DNA of 9,844 bases from Eggerthellaceae bacterium UBA5808 (GTDB lineage Bacteria > Actinomycetota > Coriobacteriia > Coriobacteriales > Eggerthellaceae). Of this stretch, positions 1 through 6,752 are shown piece after piece. Below the pieces are notes generated by a model. That model did not search any database. It saw only the letters and a program-made list of their open reading frames with translations, and was not told the origin of the DNA. The stretch covers positions 1-9,844 of the forward strand of contig DIDE01000095.1 in assembly GCA_002417975.1 (NCBI GenBank). The letters run 5' to 3'. A program made the translations under genes and the position numbers. The first letter of the stretch is position 1. Every line of letters begins with the position of its first letter.

Positions 1-86
1 TTTCGGCACTTGCTCGCCAGCGGGAATACATTTCATTACCAATGCGAAACTTATTTGCTATGAGAGAGGCACACCCCATTGCATAA
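1..86 (+). CDS. possible 3' end of a convergent gene (very uncertain)
   Basis: All three plus frames are open from the window edge for at least 20 codons, ending at stops at 61-63, 84-86 and 110-112. The frame ending at 84-86 reads most like protein (it begins SALARQREYISL) and uses GCA and GCT for alanine, as the neighbouring genes do. That would make it the C-terminus of a gene running toward the radical SAM gene. The minus strand is also open to the edge in two frames, but I see no Shine-Dalgarno before its ATG codons at 79, 36 or 31. With fewer than 30 codons visible I cannot name a family, and the stretch may be non-coding. Confidence 0.2.
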   Translation, partial: SALARQREYISLPMRNLFAMREAHPIA

Positions 87-148
87 GCAGAGTATCAGTC
101 ACACAAGCGTAGATTTCGCCACTAAAACGGAATGCGGGCCCCGAGCTC

Positions 149-181
149 CTCTCAAAACAGAAATTTTCACTGTTTTGAGAG
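149..181. repeat. perfect 12-bp inverted repeat, 9-nt loop
   Basis: CTCTCAAAACAG (149-160) is exactly complementary to CTGTTTTGAGAG (170-181), separated by AAATTTTCA. The stem is only modestly GC-rich, and no T-tract follows it on either strand, so it lacks the usual form of a Rho-independent terminator. It lies about 157 nt beyond the radical SAM stop codon and could protect a 3' end, terminate weakly in both directions, or be a protein-binding operator. The symmetry is certain. The role is not known. Confidence 0.7.
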
Positions 182-220
182 CGCTGAACTGGGCAGTTAT
201 GACTAGAGTGACTAGGCTTA

Positions 221-247
221 AGGCAACATATAGCACACGTGCCTGAC
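221..247. repeat. third, degenerate copy of the hairpin repeat
   Basis: This stretch resembles the first part of the copies at 245-282 and 311-348 once small gaps are allowed (GGCA, ACATA, ACACGTGC and CCTGA blocks in the same order). It can fold by itself: AGGCA at 221-225 pairs with TGCCT at 240-244 around a 14-nt loop. It abuts the next copy. The match is weaker than that between the other two copies, so kinship is probable but not certain. Confidence 0.4.
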
Positions 248-282
248 GCACATACAACACGCGTACCTGGACTATTCCTTCG
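245..282. repeat. 38-bp imperfect direct repeat, copy 1
   Basis: Matches 311-348 at 30 of 38 positions without gaps, including unbroken blocks CATACAACAC (251-260) and CTATTCCTT (272-280). The period between copies is 66 bp, and the 28 bp between them are not conserved. On the minus strand this copy also reads AAG GAA TAG, the same last two codons and stop that end the radical SAM gene in copy 2. That suggests the gene's extreme 3' end and trailer were duplicated. The hairpin potential seen in copy 2 is weaker here (ACGC paired with GCGT). Confidence 0.6.
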
Positions 283-308
283 ATTTATCGAACTTGCGTA
301 TCCAGCGG

Positions 309-348
309 CAGGCACACATACAACACGTGCGCCTGAGCTATTCCTTAG
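309..348. repeat. 38-bp imperfect direct repeat, copy 2, with hairpin and stop codon
   Basis: The unit at 311-348 matches copy 1 at 30 of 38 positions. It also holds a strong hairpin: CAGGCACAC (309-317) opposite GTGCGCCTG (327-335) around a 9-nt loop. The one non-Watson-Crick position becomes a G-U pair in minus-strand RNA, so the fold favours a transcript from the radical SAM operon. The stem begins 2 nt past that gene's stop codon (338-340), and the repeat includes the stop. No T-run follows. Confidence 0.6.
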
Positions 349-1675
349 CGGAGCATGCGCTGCATTCGTCCTTTGACGAAGACTTTGCTCCATCGCCAAA
401 AATCAATTCACGTTCCTCGCCCGTCAATGCATTGCGAGCCTGATCACGCAAGTTATTTACCCCAATAAAGAATTGGCGCATCATAACTACCATCAAGTAG
501 CGACCACGCGGAGTAAGCGTAAGCTCGTTCTCGTCATCGGTAGCAAATGCCCCGCAACGGCGCATAAAGGCCATTTCGACAGGTAGGCCTTTTTCGACCG
601 TACAGCCAAAATCATTCGCAAACTGTTTCTTATCCAGTCGCAAGCCAAAGAGCCTCATCATAAAGCGATACCGCATACGGTCATGTTCATTGAACGTCGT
701 CATGCCGGCAAGCGACATACGACCCGATTCGATCTTGGCGTTATATTCCTTGATAGAGAACGTATTAACGTACAGATTCGATCCTAGATACGTAATACCG
801 CCACTCCCGATCGCAGGATATTCTTCGTAGTCAACTACGTATTCGTCAATCATACCCTGGTCAAAACGGTTAAACGTCCATGCACTGCCAAAGTTAAAAG
901 GACCATTATCGACCAATGCATCACAAATAATCGAATAGAATTCACGTTCACGATCATAGCTGACCGCACCCACCGTTTCGCGCAACGACTTTTCGACCGA
1001 AGGAGATGCCATCAGCGGGTAGAACGTCGTCTGGCTAGCTCCGCACTGCTTGATCATTTCGAGATCGTGACGAAGCATATCCTCAGTTTGCGCAGGAAAA
1101 TTAAAGATCATATCGACGTTGAGCGAATGAAAATACGGCGCAGCCGTCTGAATGCGATCATAGATTTCTTCTGCCGAACCATACTTTGCATACCGTTGCA
1201 TCTGTTGAAGCAGACCATTGTCAAAACTTTGAACGCCAACGCTCAATCGCTGTACACGCCCCTTGAGCGCATCAAGATAAGTCGGCGTAAGATGATTGGG
1301 ATTCGTCTCGCTAGAGACATCTTTAATATTGAACGTTTCACACGCGAGATCGATTGTCTTGCATAGTTCATCAAGCATAATCGTCGGTGTGCCACCACCG
1401 ATATACAGGCTTTCAAAATCGTAGCCCATATCGGCAAGCATCATCATCTCGCGACGGAGGTTCTGAAAATAAGGACGTGCGCGCTCCTCCGAATAAGGAA
1501 AACGGTTGAACGAACAATAGGGACAAAGACGTTCGCAAAACGGCACATGCATATAGAGCATATAGTGTTTACCAGGCTCTGGAGCAGGTAAAAATTGCGC
1601 CTCAGTTGGATCAAGTTTGAGATATTTGTTCGTACATCCGCGCACAACACGCGTTAATAAACGTTCACTGATCAT
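338..1675 (-). CDS. radical SAM protein, coproporphyrinogen III oxidase (HemN/HemW-like) superfamily
   Basis: A 445-residue protein. The motif PFCERLCPYC supplies the C47-x3-C51-x2-C54 triad that holds a 4Fe-4S cluster and reductively cleaves S-adenosylmethionine. YIGGGTPT (91-98) and ETNPNHLTP (123-131) are typical SAM-binding signatures of the HemN/HemW/HutW group. I do not see the HNxxYW motif reported for heme-binding HemW; the matching region reads AIGSGGITYLGS (288-299). A name such as hemW or hemN is therefore not justified, and the reaction could be heme-related or something else. The C-terminus is a polar tail with a CxxC pair (C438, C441). ATG at 1675 follows GGGAG by 6 nt, and that site overlaps the purD stop, so translation is probably coupled. 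Family assignment is firm and substrate unknown. Confidence 0.88.
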   Translation of the reverse strand: MISERLLTRVVRGCTNKYLKLDPTEAQFLPAPEPGKHYMLYMHVPFCERLCPYCSFNRFPYSEERARPYFQNLRREMMMLADMGYDFESLYIGGGTPTIMLDELCKTIDLACETFNIKDVSSETNPNHLTPTYLDALKGRVQRLSVGVQSFDNGLLQQMQRYAKYGSAEEIYDRIQTAAPYFHSLNVDMIFNFPAQTEDMLRHDLEMIKQCGASQTTFYPLMASPSVEKSLRETVGAVSYDREREFYSIICDALVDNGPFNFGSAWTFNRFDQGMIDEYVVDYEEYPAIGSGGITYLGSNLYVNTFSIKEYNAKIESGRMSLAGMTTFNEHDRMRYRFMMRLFGLRLDKKQFANDFGCTVEKGLPVEMAFMRRCGAFATDDENELTLTPRGRYLMVVMMRQFFIGVNNLRDQARNALTGEERELIFGDGAKSSSKDECSACSAKE

Positions 1676-1678
1676 GTT

Positions 1679-2971
1679 CTACTCCCACGCGATGCGGCCA
1701 CGAGCGGCTTTGGCGCCAATGTCTCGACGGCATCGTTTACCTTCAAAATTAATGAGATCGCATGCCTCATAGGCATTGTTACGTGCTTCTTCAAATGTAT
1801 CGCCCAGCGCGACTACATCAAGAACACGGCCACCAGCAGTAACGAGCTCACCATCTTCATTGAGCGCCGTACCTGCATGAAAGACCGTCACGCCATCGCA
1901 TGCTTCTGCCTCATCTATACCTAATATAACTTTCCCGGTCTGATAAGAGCCAGGATATCCTTCGCTCACCAGTACAACGCAGACAGCCCATGAATCTGAC
2001 CACTTAAGCACAACATCATCAGGCTTACCTGCGGCAACCGCTTCCATGATCGAGACAAGATCTCCCTCAAGACGCGGAAGAATAACCTGCGTTTCGGGAT
2101 CACCAAAACGAACATTAAACTCAAGAACCTTTGGTCCTTGAGGCGTCAACATAAATCCACCGTATAAAACACCACGATAGTCAGATGTAAACGGAGGCTG
2201 AGCAGTCGCACGAGCAGATGTCTCCATGATCGACTTCATCGATGCAAGTTCTTCATCGGACACAATAGGAACCGGAGAATATACGCCCATGCCACCAGTA
2301 TTGGGACCCATATCGTCATCAAACGCACGCTTGTGATCCTGAGCCGTTGCCATGCAGAAGGCATGTCCTCCCGTGACAAATGCGAGCAACGAGCACTCAG
2401 GACCCTGCAAGCACTCCTCGACAAGAACCCGCTGACCTGCATCGCCGAATCGTCCGTCAAAGCACTGGCAAATCGCTTCATGAGCAGCATCGAGCGTCTC
2501 CGCCACAACAACGCCTTTTCCAGCCGCTAGCCCATCAGCTTTGACAACAACGGGGGCGCCCAATTGATCTGCATAGTCAATCGCCTGTTGACGATCGGTA
2601 AACGTTCCATACTGAGCCGTCGGGATATGCTCAGCATCCATGAATGCCTTGCTGTATGTCTTGCTTCCCTCGAGTTGTGCTCCTTGTGCGTCAGGACCAA
2701 ATACAAGCAGCCCAGCTGCACGAAGATCATCCGCAACACCTGCAACCAATGGAGCTTCGGGTCCTATAACGACCATGCCGATCGTATGAGCCTGAGCAAA
2801 CGCAGCAATCGCATCGCTATGCTCGATATCAAGATCCGTGACATTGTGAGCAACGCACGCAGTTCCTCCGTTGCCAGGGGCAACGTACAACTCATCGCAA
2901 CGGGAGGATCGCGCGAGTGCCCAAGCAATCGCATGTTCGCGACCGCCACTTCCCAATACGAGAATATTCAT
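1679..2971 (-). CDS. purD: phosphoribosylamine-glycine ligase (GAR synthetase)
   Basis: Joins phosphoribosylamine to glycine using ATP, the second step of de novo IMP synthesis in the cytoplasm. The 430-residue product is of normal length and has the full ATP-grasp layout: N-terminal GSGGREHA (7-14), ATP-binding KADGLAAGKGV (144-154), DHKRAFDDDMGPNTGGMG (212-229), metal-binding EFNVRFGDPETQ (284-295), and C-terminal GGRVLDV (380-386). I chose the ATG at 2971 over an in-frame GTG at 2998 because AAGGAG lies 10 nt before the ATG and the family begins MNILVLGSGG. It starts 27 nt after the purA stop and is followed after 3 nt by the radical SAM gene, so the three probably share one transcript. 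I see no defects. Confidence 0.97.
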   Translation of the reverse strand: MNILVLGSGGREHAIAWALARSSRCDELYVAPGNGGTACVAHNVTDLDIEHSDAIAAFAQAHTIGMVVIGPEAPLVAGVADDLRAAGLLVFGPDAQGAQLEGSKTYSKAFMDAEHIPTAQYGTFTDRQQAIDYADQLGAPVVVKADGLAAGKGVVVAETLDAAHEAICQCFDGRFGDAGQRVLVEECLQGPECSLLAFVTGGHAFCMATAQDHKRAFDDDMGPNTGGMGVYSPVPIVSDEELASMKSIMETSARATAQPPFTSDYRGVLYGGFMLTPQGPKVLEFNVRFGDPETQVILPRLEGDLVSIMEAVAAGKPDDVVLKWSDSWAVCVVLVSEGYPGSYQTGKVILGIDEAEACDGVTVFHAGTALNEDGELVTAGGRVLDVVALGDTFEEARNNAYEACDLINFEGKRCRRDIGAKAARGRIAWE

Positions 2972-2981
2972 GGATCCCAAG

Positions 2982-2987
2982 CTCCTT
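2982..2987 (-). promoter_or_regulatory. purD ribosome binding site
   Basis: AAGGAG on the minus strand, 10 nt before the ATG at 2971 and inside the 27-nt gap after purA. It decides the start. The longer reading from GTG at 2998 would place this site inside the coding region and add nine residues not expected in the family. Confidence 0.8.
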
Positions 2988-2998
2988 CTATCTATCAC

Positions 2999-4294
2999 CT
3001 AGCGACTCGACCAACCGCGAAATATAGTTTGATCACGATCAGGACCGACAGCGATAATGCTCATCGGCACACCGACGCGCTCCTCAAGATACTTCACATA
3101 CGATTGTGCATTGGCTGGCAGGCTTTCGAACGTACGACAGCCAGTGATGTCTTGTCCCTTCCAACCAGGAAGTTCTTCATAGATTGGCTTAACATGCTTT
3201 GGATATAGAGCCGAATGCTGCATGGGGAAATAGTCATATCTCTTGCCATCGGCTTCATATCCGACGCATACCTTGATCGTATCAACTGCAGATAGAACAT
3301 CAAGCTTAGTCAGCGCCATATCCGTCAGGCTATTTACATCGGCAGCATAACGAGCGATAACCGCATCAAACCATCCGCAGCGACGCTTGCGTCCTGTTAC
3401 AACGCCATATTCGCCACCGACATCTCGCAGCAAATCTCCGGTTTCTTCTTTAAGCTCAGTTGGGAATGGACCACTGCCAACACGCGTGATATACGCCTTA
3501 GAAATGCCAAGCACCTTGCTGATAGCCTTTGGACCAACGCCTGATCCTGTGCAAGCTCCACCAGCACAGCAAGCTGATGAGGTTACAAACGGATACGTTC
3601 CGTGGTCGATATCAAGAAGGGTACCCTGTGCACCTTCAAAAAGAATGTTTTTGCCTTGAGCAAGCGCCGTATTCAAAAGTTGAGCGGTTTCTGCCATGTG
3701 CGGACGAATAACATCGGCGAAAGGCAGATACTCTTCGCAAATTTCATCAACCGTGTATGTTTTCATACCATACACTTTGCCGAGTACCAGGTTGGTATAC
3801 GAAAGAGCCGTCTCGAGTTTTTCACGGAAAATATGCTCATCAAGTAAATCCTGTACGCGAATACCCGTACGAGCAGCTTTGTCTTTATAAGCAGGTCCGA
3901 TACCATTTTTAGTCGTACCGATCTCATGCTTTCCTAAACGCGTTTCGGCAGCACCATCAAGATCAATATGGTACGGCATGATCAAATGAGCATCACATGA
4001 GATGACAAGTTTATCAGTAGAAATACCCTCACCGTGAAGCATCTTCATTTCATTGATAAGAACGCGAGGATCAATTACACAACCATTGCCAATAACAGGC
4101 GTGATGTGGTCGTACATGATTCCCGAAGGAATCAGACGAAGCGCGAGTTTCTTATCGCCATGGATGACCGTATGGCCGGCATTGTTACCACCTTGATAAC
4201 GTACGACAAAGTCGTAATCACCTGAAATTAGATCGGTGACTTTACCCTTGCCTTCATCGCCCCACTGGGCGCCTACGAGCACGGTGCTGGGCAT
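2999..4294 (-). CDS. purA: adenylosuccinate synthetase
   Basis: Converts IMP and aspartate to adenylosuccinate with GTP hydrolysis, the first committed step from IMP to AMP. The 431 residues match the family length. WGDEGKGK (11-18) carries the phosphate loop and catalytic D13, and QGGNNAGHT (34-42) carries catalytic H41. Other signatures are GTTKNGIGPAY (126-136), the block from EGAQG at 220 to TSS at 240, GRKRRCGWFD (301-310), and guanine-binding TKLD (329-332) with GPDR (417-420). ATG at 4294 is preceded by tandem AGGAA motifs 6 to 11 nt upstream. It is probably the first gene of purA-purD-radical SAM, served by a candidate promoter at the end of the yhaN-like gene. All key residues are present. 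Confidence 0.98.
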   Translation of the reverse strand: MPSTVLVGAQWGDEGKGKVTDLISGDYDFVVRYQGGNNAGHTVIHGDKKLALRLIPSGIMYDHITPVIGNGCVIDPRVLINEMKMLHGEGISTDKLVISCDAHLIMPYHIDLDGAAETRLGKHEIGTTKNGIGPAYKDKAARTGIRVQDLLDEHIFREKLETALSYTNLVLGKVYGMKTYTVDEICEEYLPFADVIRPHMAETAQLLNTALAQGKNILFEGAQGTLLDIDHGTYPFVTSSACCAGGACTGSGVGPKAISKVLGISKAYITRVGSGPFPTELKEETGDLLRDVGGEYGVVTGRKRRCGWFDAVIARYAADVNSLTDMALTKLDVLSAVDTIKVCVGYEADGKRYDYFPMQHSALYPKHVKPIYEELPGWKGQDITGCRTFESLPANAQSYVKYLEERVGVPMSIIAVGPDRDQTIFRGWSSR

Positions 4295-4319
4295 ATCCGC
4301 TTCCTTTCCTTTTTTATGT

Positions 4320-4334
4320 GTGCGCCAATCGCAC
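4320..4334 (-). promoter_or_regulatory. short hairpin in purA leader
   Basis: On the minus strand GTGCG, loop ATTGG, CGCAC form a perfect 5-bp stem in the presumed purA 5' leader, ending 9 nt before the tandem AGGAA ribosome binding sequence. It is too short to be a purine riboswitch and is not followed by a T-run. It may be chance or a minor leader structure. Confidence 0.3.
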
Positions 4335-4379
4335 TACACGAAATGGCACAACTCATACGGGTGACCCCGCAAAGACTTT

Positions 4380-4406
4380 ATTATATTACAGCTCAACCGT
4401 GTTCAA
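4380..4406 (-). promoter_or_regulatory. candidate sigma-70-type promoter for purA operon
   Basis: On the minus strand TTGAAC (4406-4401) and a perfect TATAAT (4385-4380) are separated by 15 nt, which is shorter than the usual 17. The -10 box abuts the stop codon of the yhaN-like gene and the -35 box lies inside its last codons. Transcription would begin near 4373 and give a leader of roughly 80 nt before purA. The -10 is convincing, while the short spacer and weaker -35 lower confidence. Confidence 0.45.
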
Positions 4407-6752
4407 GCCTGGAGCGCAATCTTGCATAAGCCTTACAATTTCTTCATGACAAGTGAAGATAATAACTTGACGATGATTAGACAACTCTTTAAGCGCCATA
4501 GCAGCACCTCGACGACGTTGCGCGTCGAAGTTCACCAGGATGTCATCAGCCAAAATAGGCACATTGCGACCAACATTCTGAGCAGTCAGAAGCAGCGCGA
4601 TACGCAAACTTAAATACAGCTGCTGACATGTTCCGAGCGAAAGAAGCGATGGTGTCCGCGTCCGCTCATTAGCATCAACGACTTCAATCATGCCGTTTGA
4701 TCCGATGCGAACTTGACTCCATGCCCCATTAGTCATCAAAGCAAGCAAACGACTAGCCTCGCGATATACATGCGGCTGACTCTTGCTTTCCCACGTAGCA
4801 ATAGATGCGCGAAGCAAACGCCGAGCAAGCAATAGGCTCGCATACGTTTCAATCGTATCGTCATAACGCGCACGCAATTCTGCTTGCTCATTTTTAAGCT
4901 GATCAAACGCATGCATATGGCGAGCCGATGCAAGATGCTGTTTGAGCTCTCCATAGCGAGCATTAATGCTTTCGCCTGTCGTTACTTGAGCAGCACGTTG
5001 TTGTTCCACACGCGCGATCATATCATCAAGATCGGCTTGCGCAATACCTTCCGGCTCGCCAATCAACGAAAATGCTCGGTTGCGATCCTCGACCGTATGC
5101 TTAATTCGGTCATCGATTTCCGCAATCTGCGAAGAGAGTGCATGCAAACGCTGTTCCAATAATTCCCGCTCGGAGCGGCGATCGTGAGCCTGGTCAAGCA
5201 AAGCTCGTGCTCGGTGCAAACTTCCTTGAGCAGCGCCTAAGCCAGAAGACGCAAGGAACGAACGCATATCAGTTTCTTGATCAGCAAGATCTTTCTCGCA
5301 GACTTCTTGCTTCTTTTGGTCCTGCACCATCACCCACTGTGCATCCTGCAAACGCTGATGTAATGCCTCTGCTCGTTTATCAGGACGGAATAGCATAGCA
5401 ATCGCCGCACATGCCATAAGAATCGCAATACACACGAGCATAACGCCCAATGCACTTACCGACAAAGAAGCAATCTCTCGACCACGAATGAATACAGGAA
5501 CTCCGACAACGATAAATATTAGTGGCAATACAACTGACAAAATGATTTGTGTACGACGCTGACGAGCCACTCTCAGACGCATCGCCTTAGTATCATCAGC
5601 ATGTTCAAGTGTTTCATACGCAGCACGCGATGCAGCGCAGTCTCGCTGAGCAAGTGCAAGTGCATGCTCAAGACGAACGCGCGTGTCCATTCTTTCGTCG
5701 ATCGTATCTCGAATTGTCTGCTCTTCAACCGCGTCAACAGGTCGAATAGGCGCTCCGGAACCTGTTGAATTAGAAGTTCTCACACTCATATTGGAAGACG
5801 TCGAATCGGCATCCAGTGAGTGCTTGCCAACTGTCTCTGGCACGCACGATAAGGCCGAATCCTCTGCATCAATTTCAGGGTATGAACGATGGTAATCTCG
5901 AAGCAAACGGTCATACTTCTCCTGAGCAGTTGCACGTTGCTCCTTGCATTCACTTTGTTGATGAGCAAGATGGTTAAGCACTTCACGTTGATTTGAAAGC
6001 GTTTCAATTCGACGATTGAGCTCTTCGAGCGACGCCGACGTCGATGACCGACGTAAAACAAGATCCGCGTATTCGCGACTCTCATGACGAAATAGTTCCG
6101 CTTCATCCGAAGCCGCTTGCAATTCATTGCGCACTCTCTTGAGTTCAGAACGTAAATTGGGTATCGAGTTAGGATACTGAGCAGAACGCGATGTAAACGT
6201 AGCTATGCGATCGTTTAAATGGCTCAACGCCTCCGCAGGTGAAACCTTTGTGCCTGCACCTGCTGTAAGCAGGCGAGATGTTAAATCGTTGGTTTTGCCA
6301 AGACTACGAAGTTCATCGCTATCGAGCGCAAACAGTGAGTCAAACGTATCTTCATCTATATCATTAATAACGTAGGGATGCGGATCTGGTTTGATACCAC
6401 GCGCGTTGCGCGCTCTCTCACACGTAATTGTTTGAGGAAGCTGCTCACGCCTCCCGTGTTTACCTGATCGCAAAGACGATTCATCTTTGGCGTCGTCAGC
6501 AGAAGAATCATCTCGTTCAAAAAGAACCGAGCCCGAACGTTCTCCAGCAACCGGACGATAGGTATTACGGGCACCACGTGCATCAGGCCATCCAAACAGC
6601 ACGCTTGCGATAAAAGTAGAAAGCGTTGTTTTACCTGCTTCATTACGTCCAAAAACAACGTTGAGACCTGGAGTAAATGGACCTGCATCATATTCGTGCA
6701 AACCCCCAAATGCATCAATATGTAGCCGTTTAAGATGATAGTGCGGCATCAT
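4386..6752 (-). CDS. YhaN-like SMC/Rad50-type ATPase with two membrane helices
   Basis: A 788-residue ABC-type ATPase of the SbcC/Rad50/YhaN group. The N-terminal lobe has HIDAFGG and Walker A GRNEAGKTT (35-43). The C-terminal lobe has the signature around LLSLGTCQQLYLSL (703-716), Walker B PILADDILVNFD (732-743) and the switch histidine H769. Between them are heptad-like helical stretches (about 200-290, 350-400, 460-560, 575-640), a Ser/Thr-rich linker (about 299-335) and two hydrophobic segments (about 403-421 and 430-453) that look like a membrane hairpin. I see no Rad50 zinc-hook CxxC. It is shorter than B. subtilis YhaN (about 960 residues from memory). ATG at 6752 overlaps the nuclease stop as ATGA and follows GGGAGG by 9 nt, so the pair is translationally coupled and probably forms one complex that processes DNA ends. 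The family is firm; the cellular role is inferred. Confidence 0.9.
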   Translation of the reverse strand: MMPHYHLKRLHIDAFGGLHEYDAGPFTPGLNVVFGRNEAGKTTLSTFIASVLFGWPDARGARNTYRPVAGERSGSVLFERDDSSADDAKDESSLRSGKHGRREQLPQTITCERARNARGIKPDPHPYVINDIDEDTFDSLFALDSDELRSLGKTNDLTSRLLTAGAGTKVSPAEALSHLNDRIATFTSRSAQYPNSIPNLRSELKRVRNELQAASDEAELFRHESREYADLVLRRSSTSASLEELNRRIETLSNQREVLNHLAHQQSECKEQRATAQEKYDRLLRDYHRSYPEIDAEDSALSCVPETVGKHSLDADSTSSNMSVRTSNSTGSGAPIRPVDAVEEQTIRDTIDERMDTRVRLEHALALAQRDCAASRAAYETLEHADDTKAMRLRVARQRRTQIILSVVLPLIFIVVGVPVFIRGREIASLSVSALGVMLVCIAILMACAAIAMLFRPDKRAEALHQRLQDAQWVMVQDQKKQEVCEKDLADQETDMRSFLASSGLGAAQGSLHRARALLDQAHDRRSERELLEQRLHALSSQIAEIDDRIKHTVEDRNRAFSLIGEPEGIAQADLDDMIARVEQQRAAQVTTGESINARYGELKQHLASARHMHAFDQLKNEQAELRARYDDTIETYASLLLARRLLRASIATWESKSQPHVYREASRLLALMTNGAWSQVRIGSNGMIEVVDANERTRTPSLLSLGTCQQLYLSLRIALLLTAQNVGRNVPILADDILVNFDAQRRRGAAMALKELSNHRQVIIFTCHEEIVRLMQDCAPGLNTVEL

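Larger units (their letters stand above)
87..337. other. intergenic region downstream of the radical SAM gene
   Basis: About 250 nt without a convincing gene. It contains a perfect 12-bp inverted repeat (149-181), three related imperfect hairpin repeats (221-247, 245-282 and 309-348) and a small palindrome, TTCGAT-TT-ATCGAA, at 279-292. I see no hairpin followed by a T-run on either strand, so an ordinary intrinsic terminator for the minus-strand operon is not evident. Transcript ends may be set by Rho or by the structured repeats. Confidence 0.6.

Noticed and set aside
58..399. 113-codon minus-strand open frame across the intergenic repeats, with the in-frame peptide repeat RNSSGARVVC / RNSPGTRVVC
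   Set aside because: It begins inside the radical SAM gene with no usable ribosome binding site; the only GAGGAA is about 19 nt before its ATG. The peptide repeat follows from the 66-bp DNA period being divisible by three. The composition (many Cys, Ser and Arg) is unlike a typical protein.
2564..3208. 214-codon plus-strand open frame across the purD-purA junction
   Set aside because: Antisense to two well-conserved genes and not recognisable as a protein family. It reflects codon usage of the genes opposite.
4295..4379. purine riboswitch before purA
   Set aside because: The leader is about 80 nt and shows only a 5-bp hairpin, without the three-helix junction or conserved loop sequences expected of a purine riboswitch.
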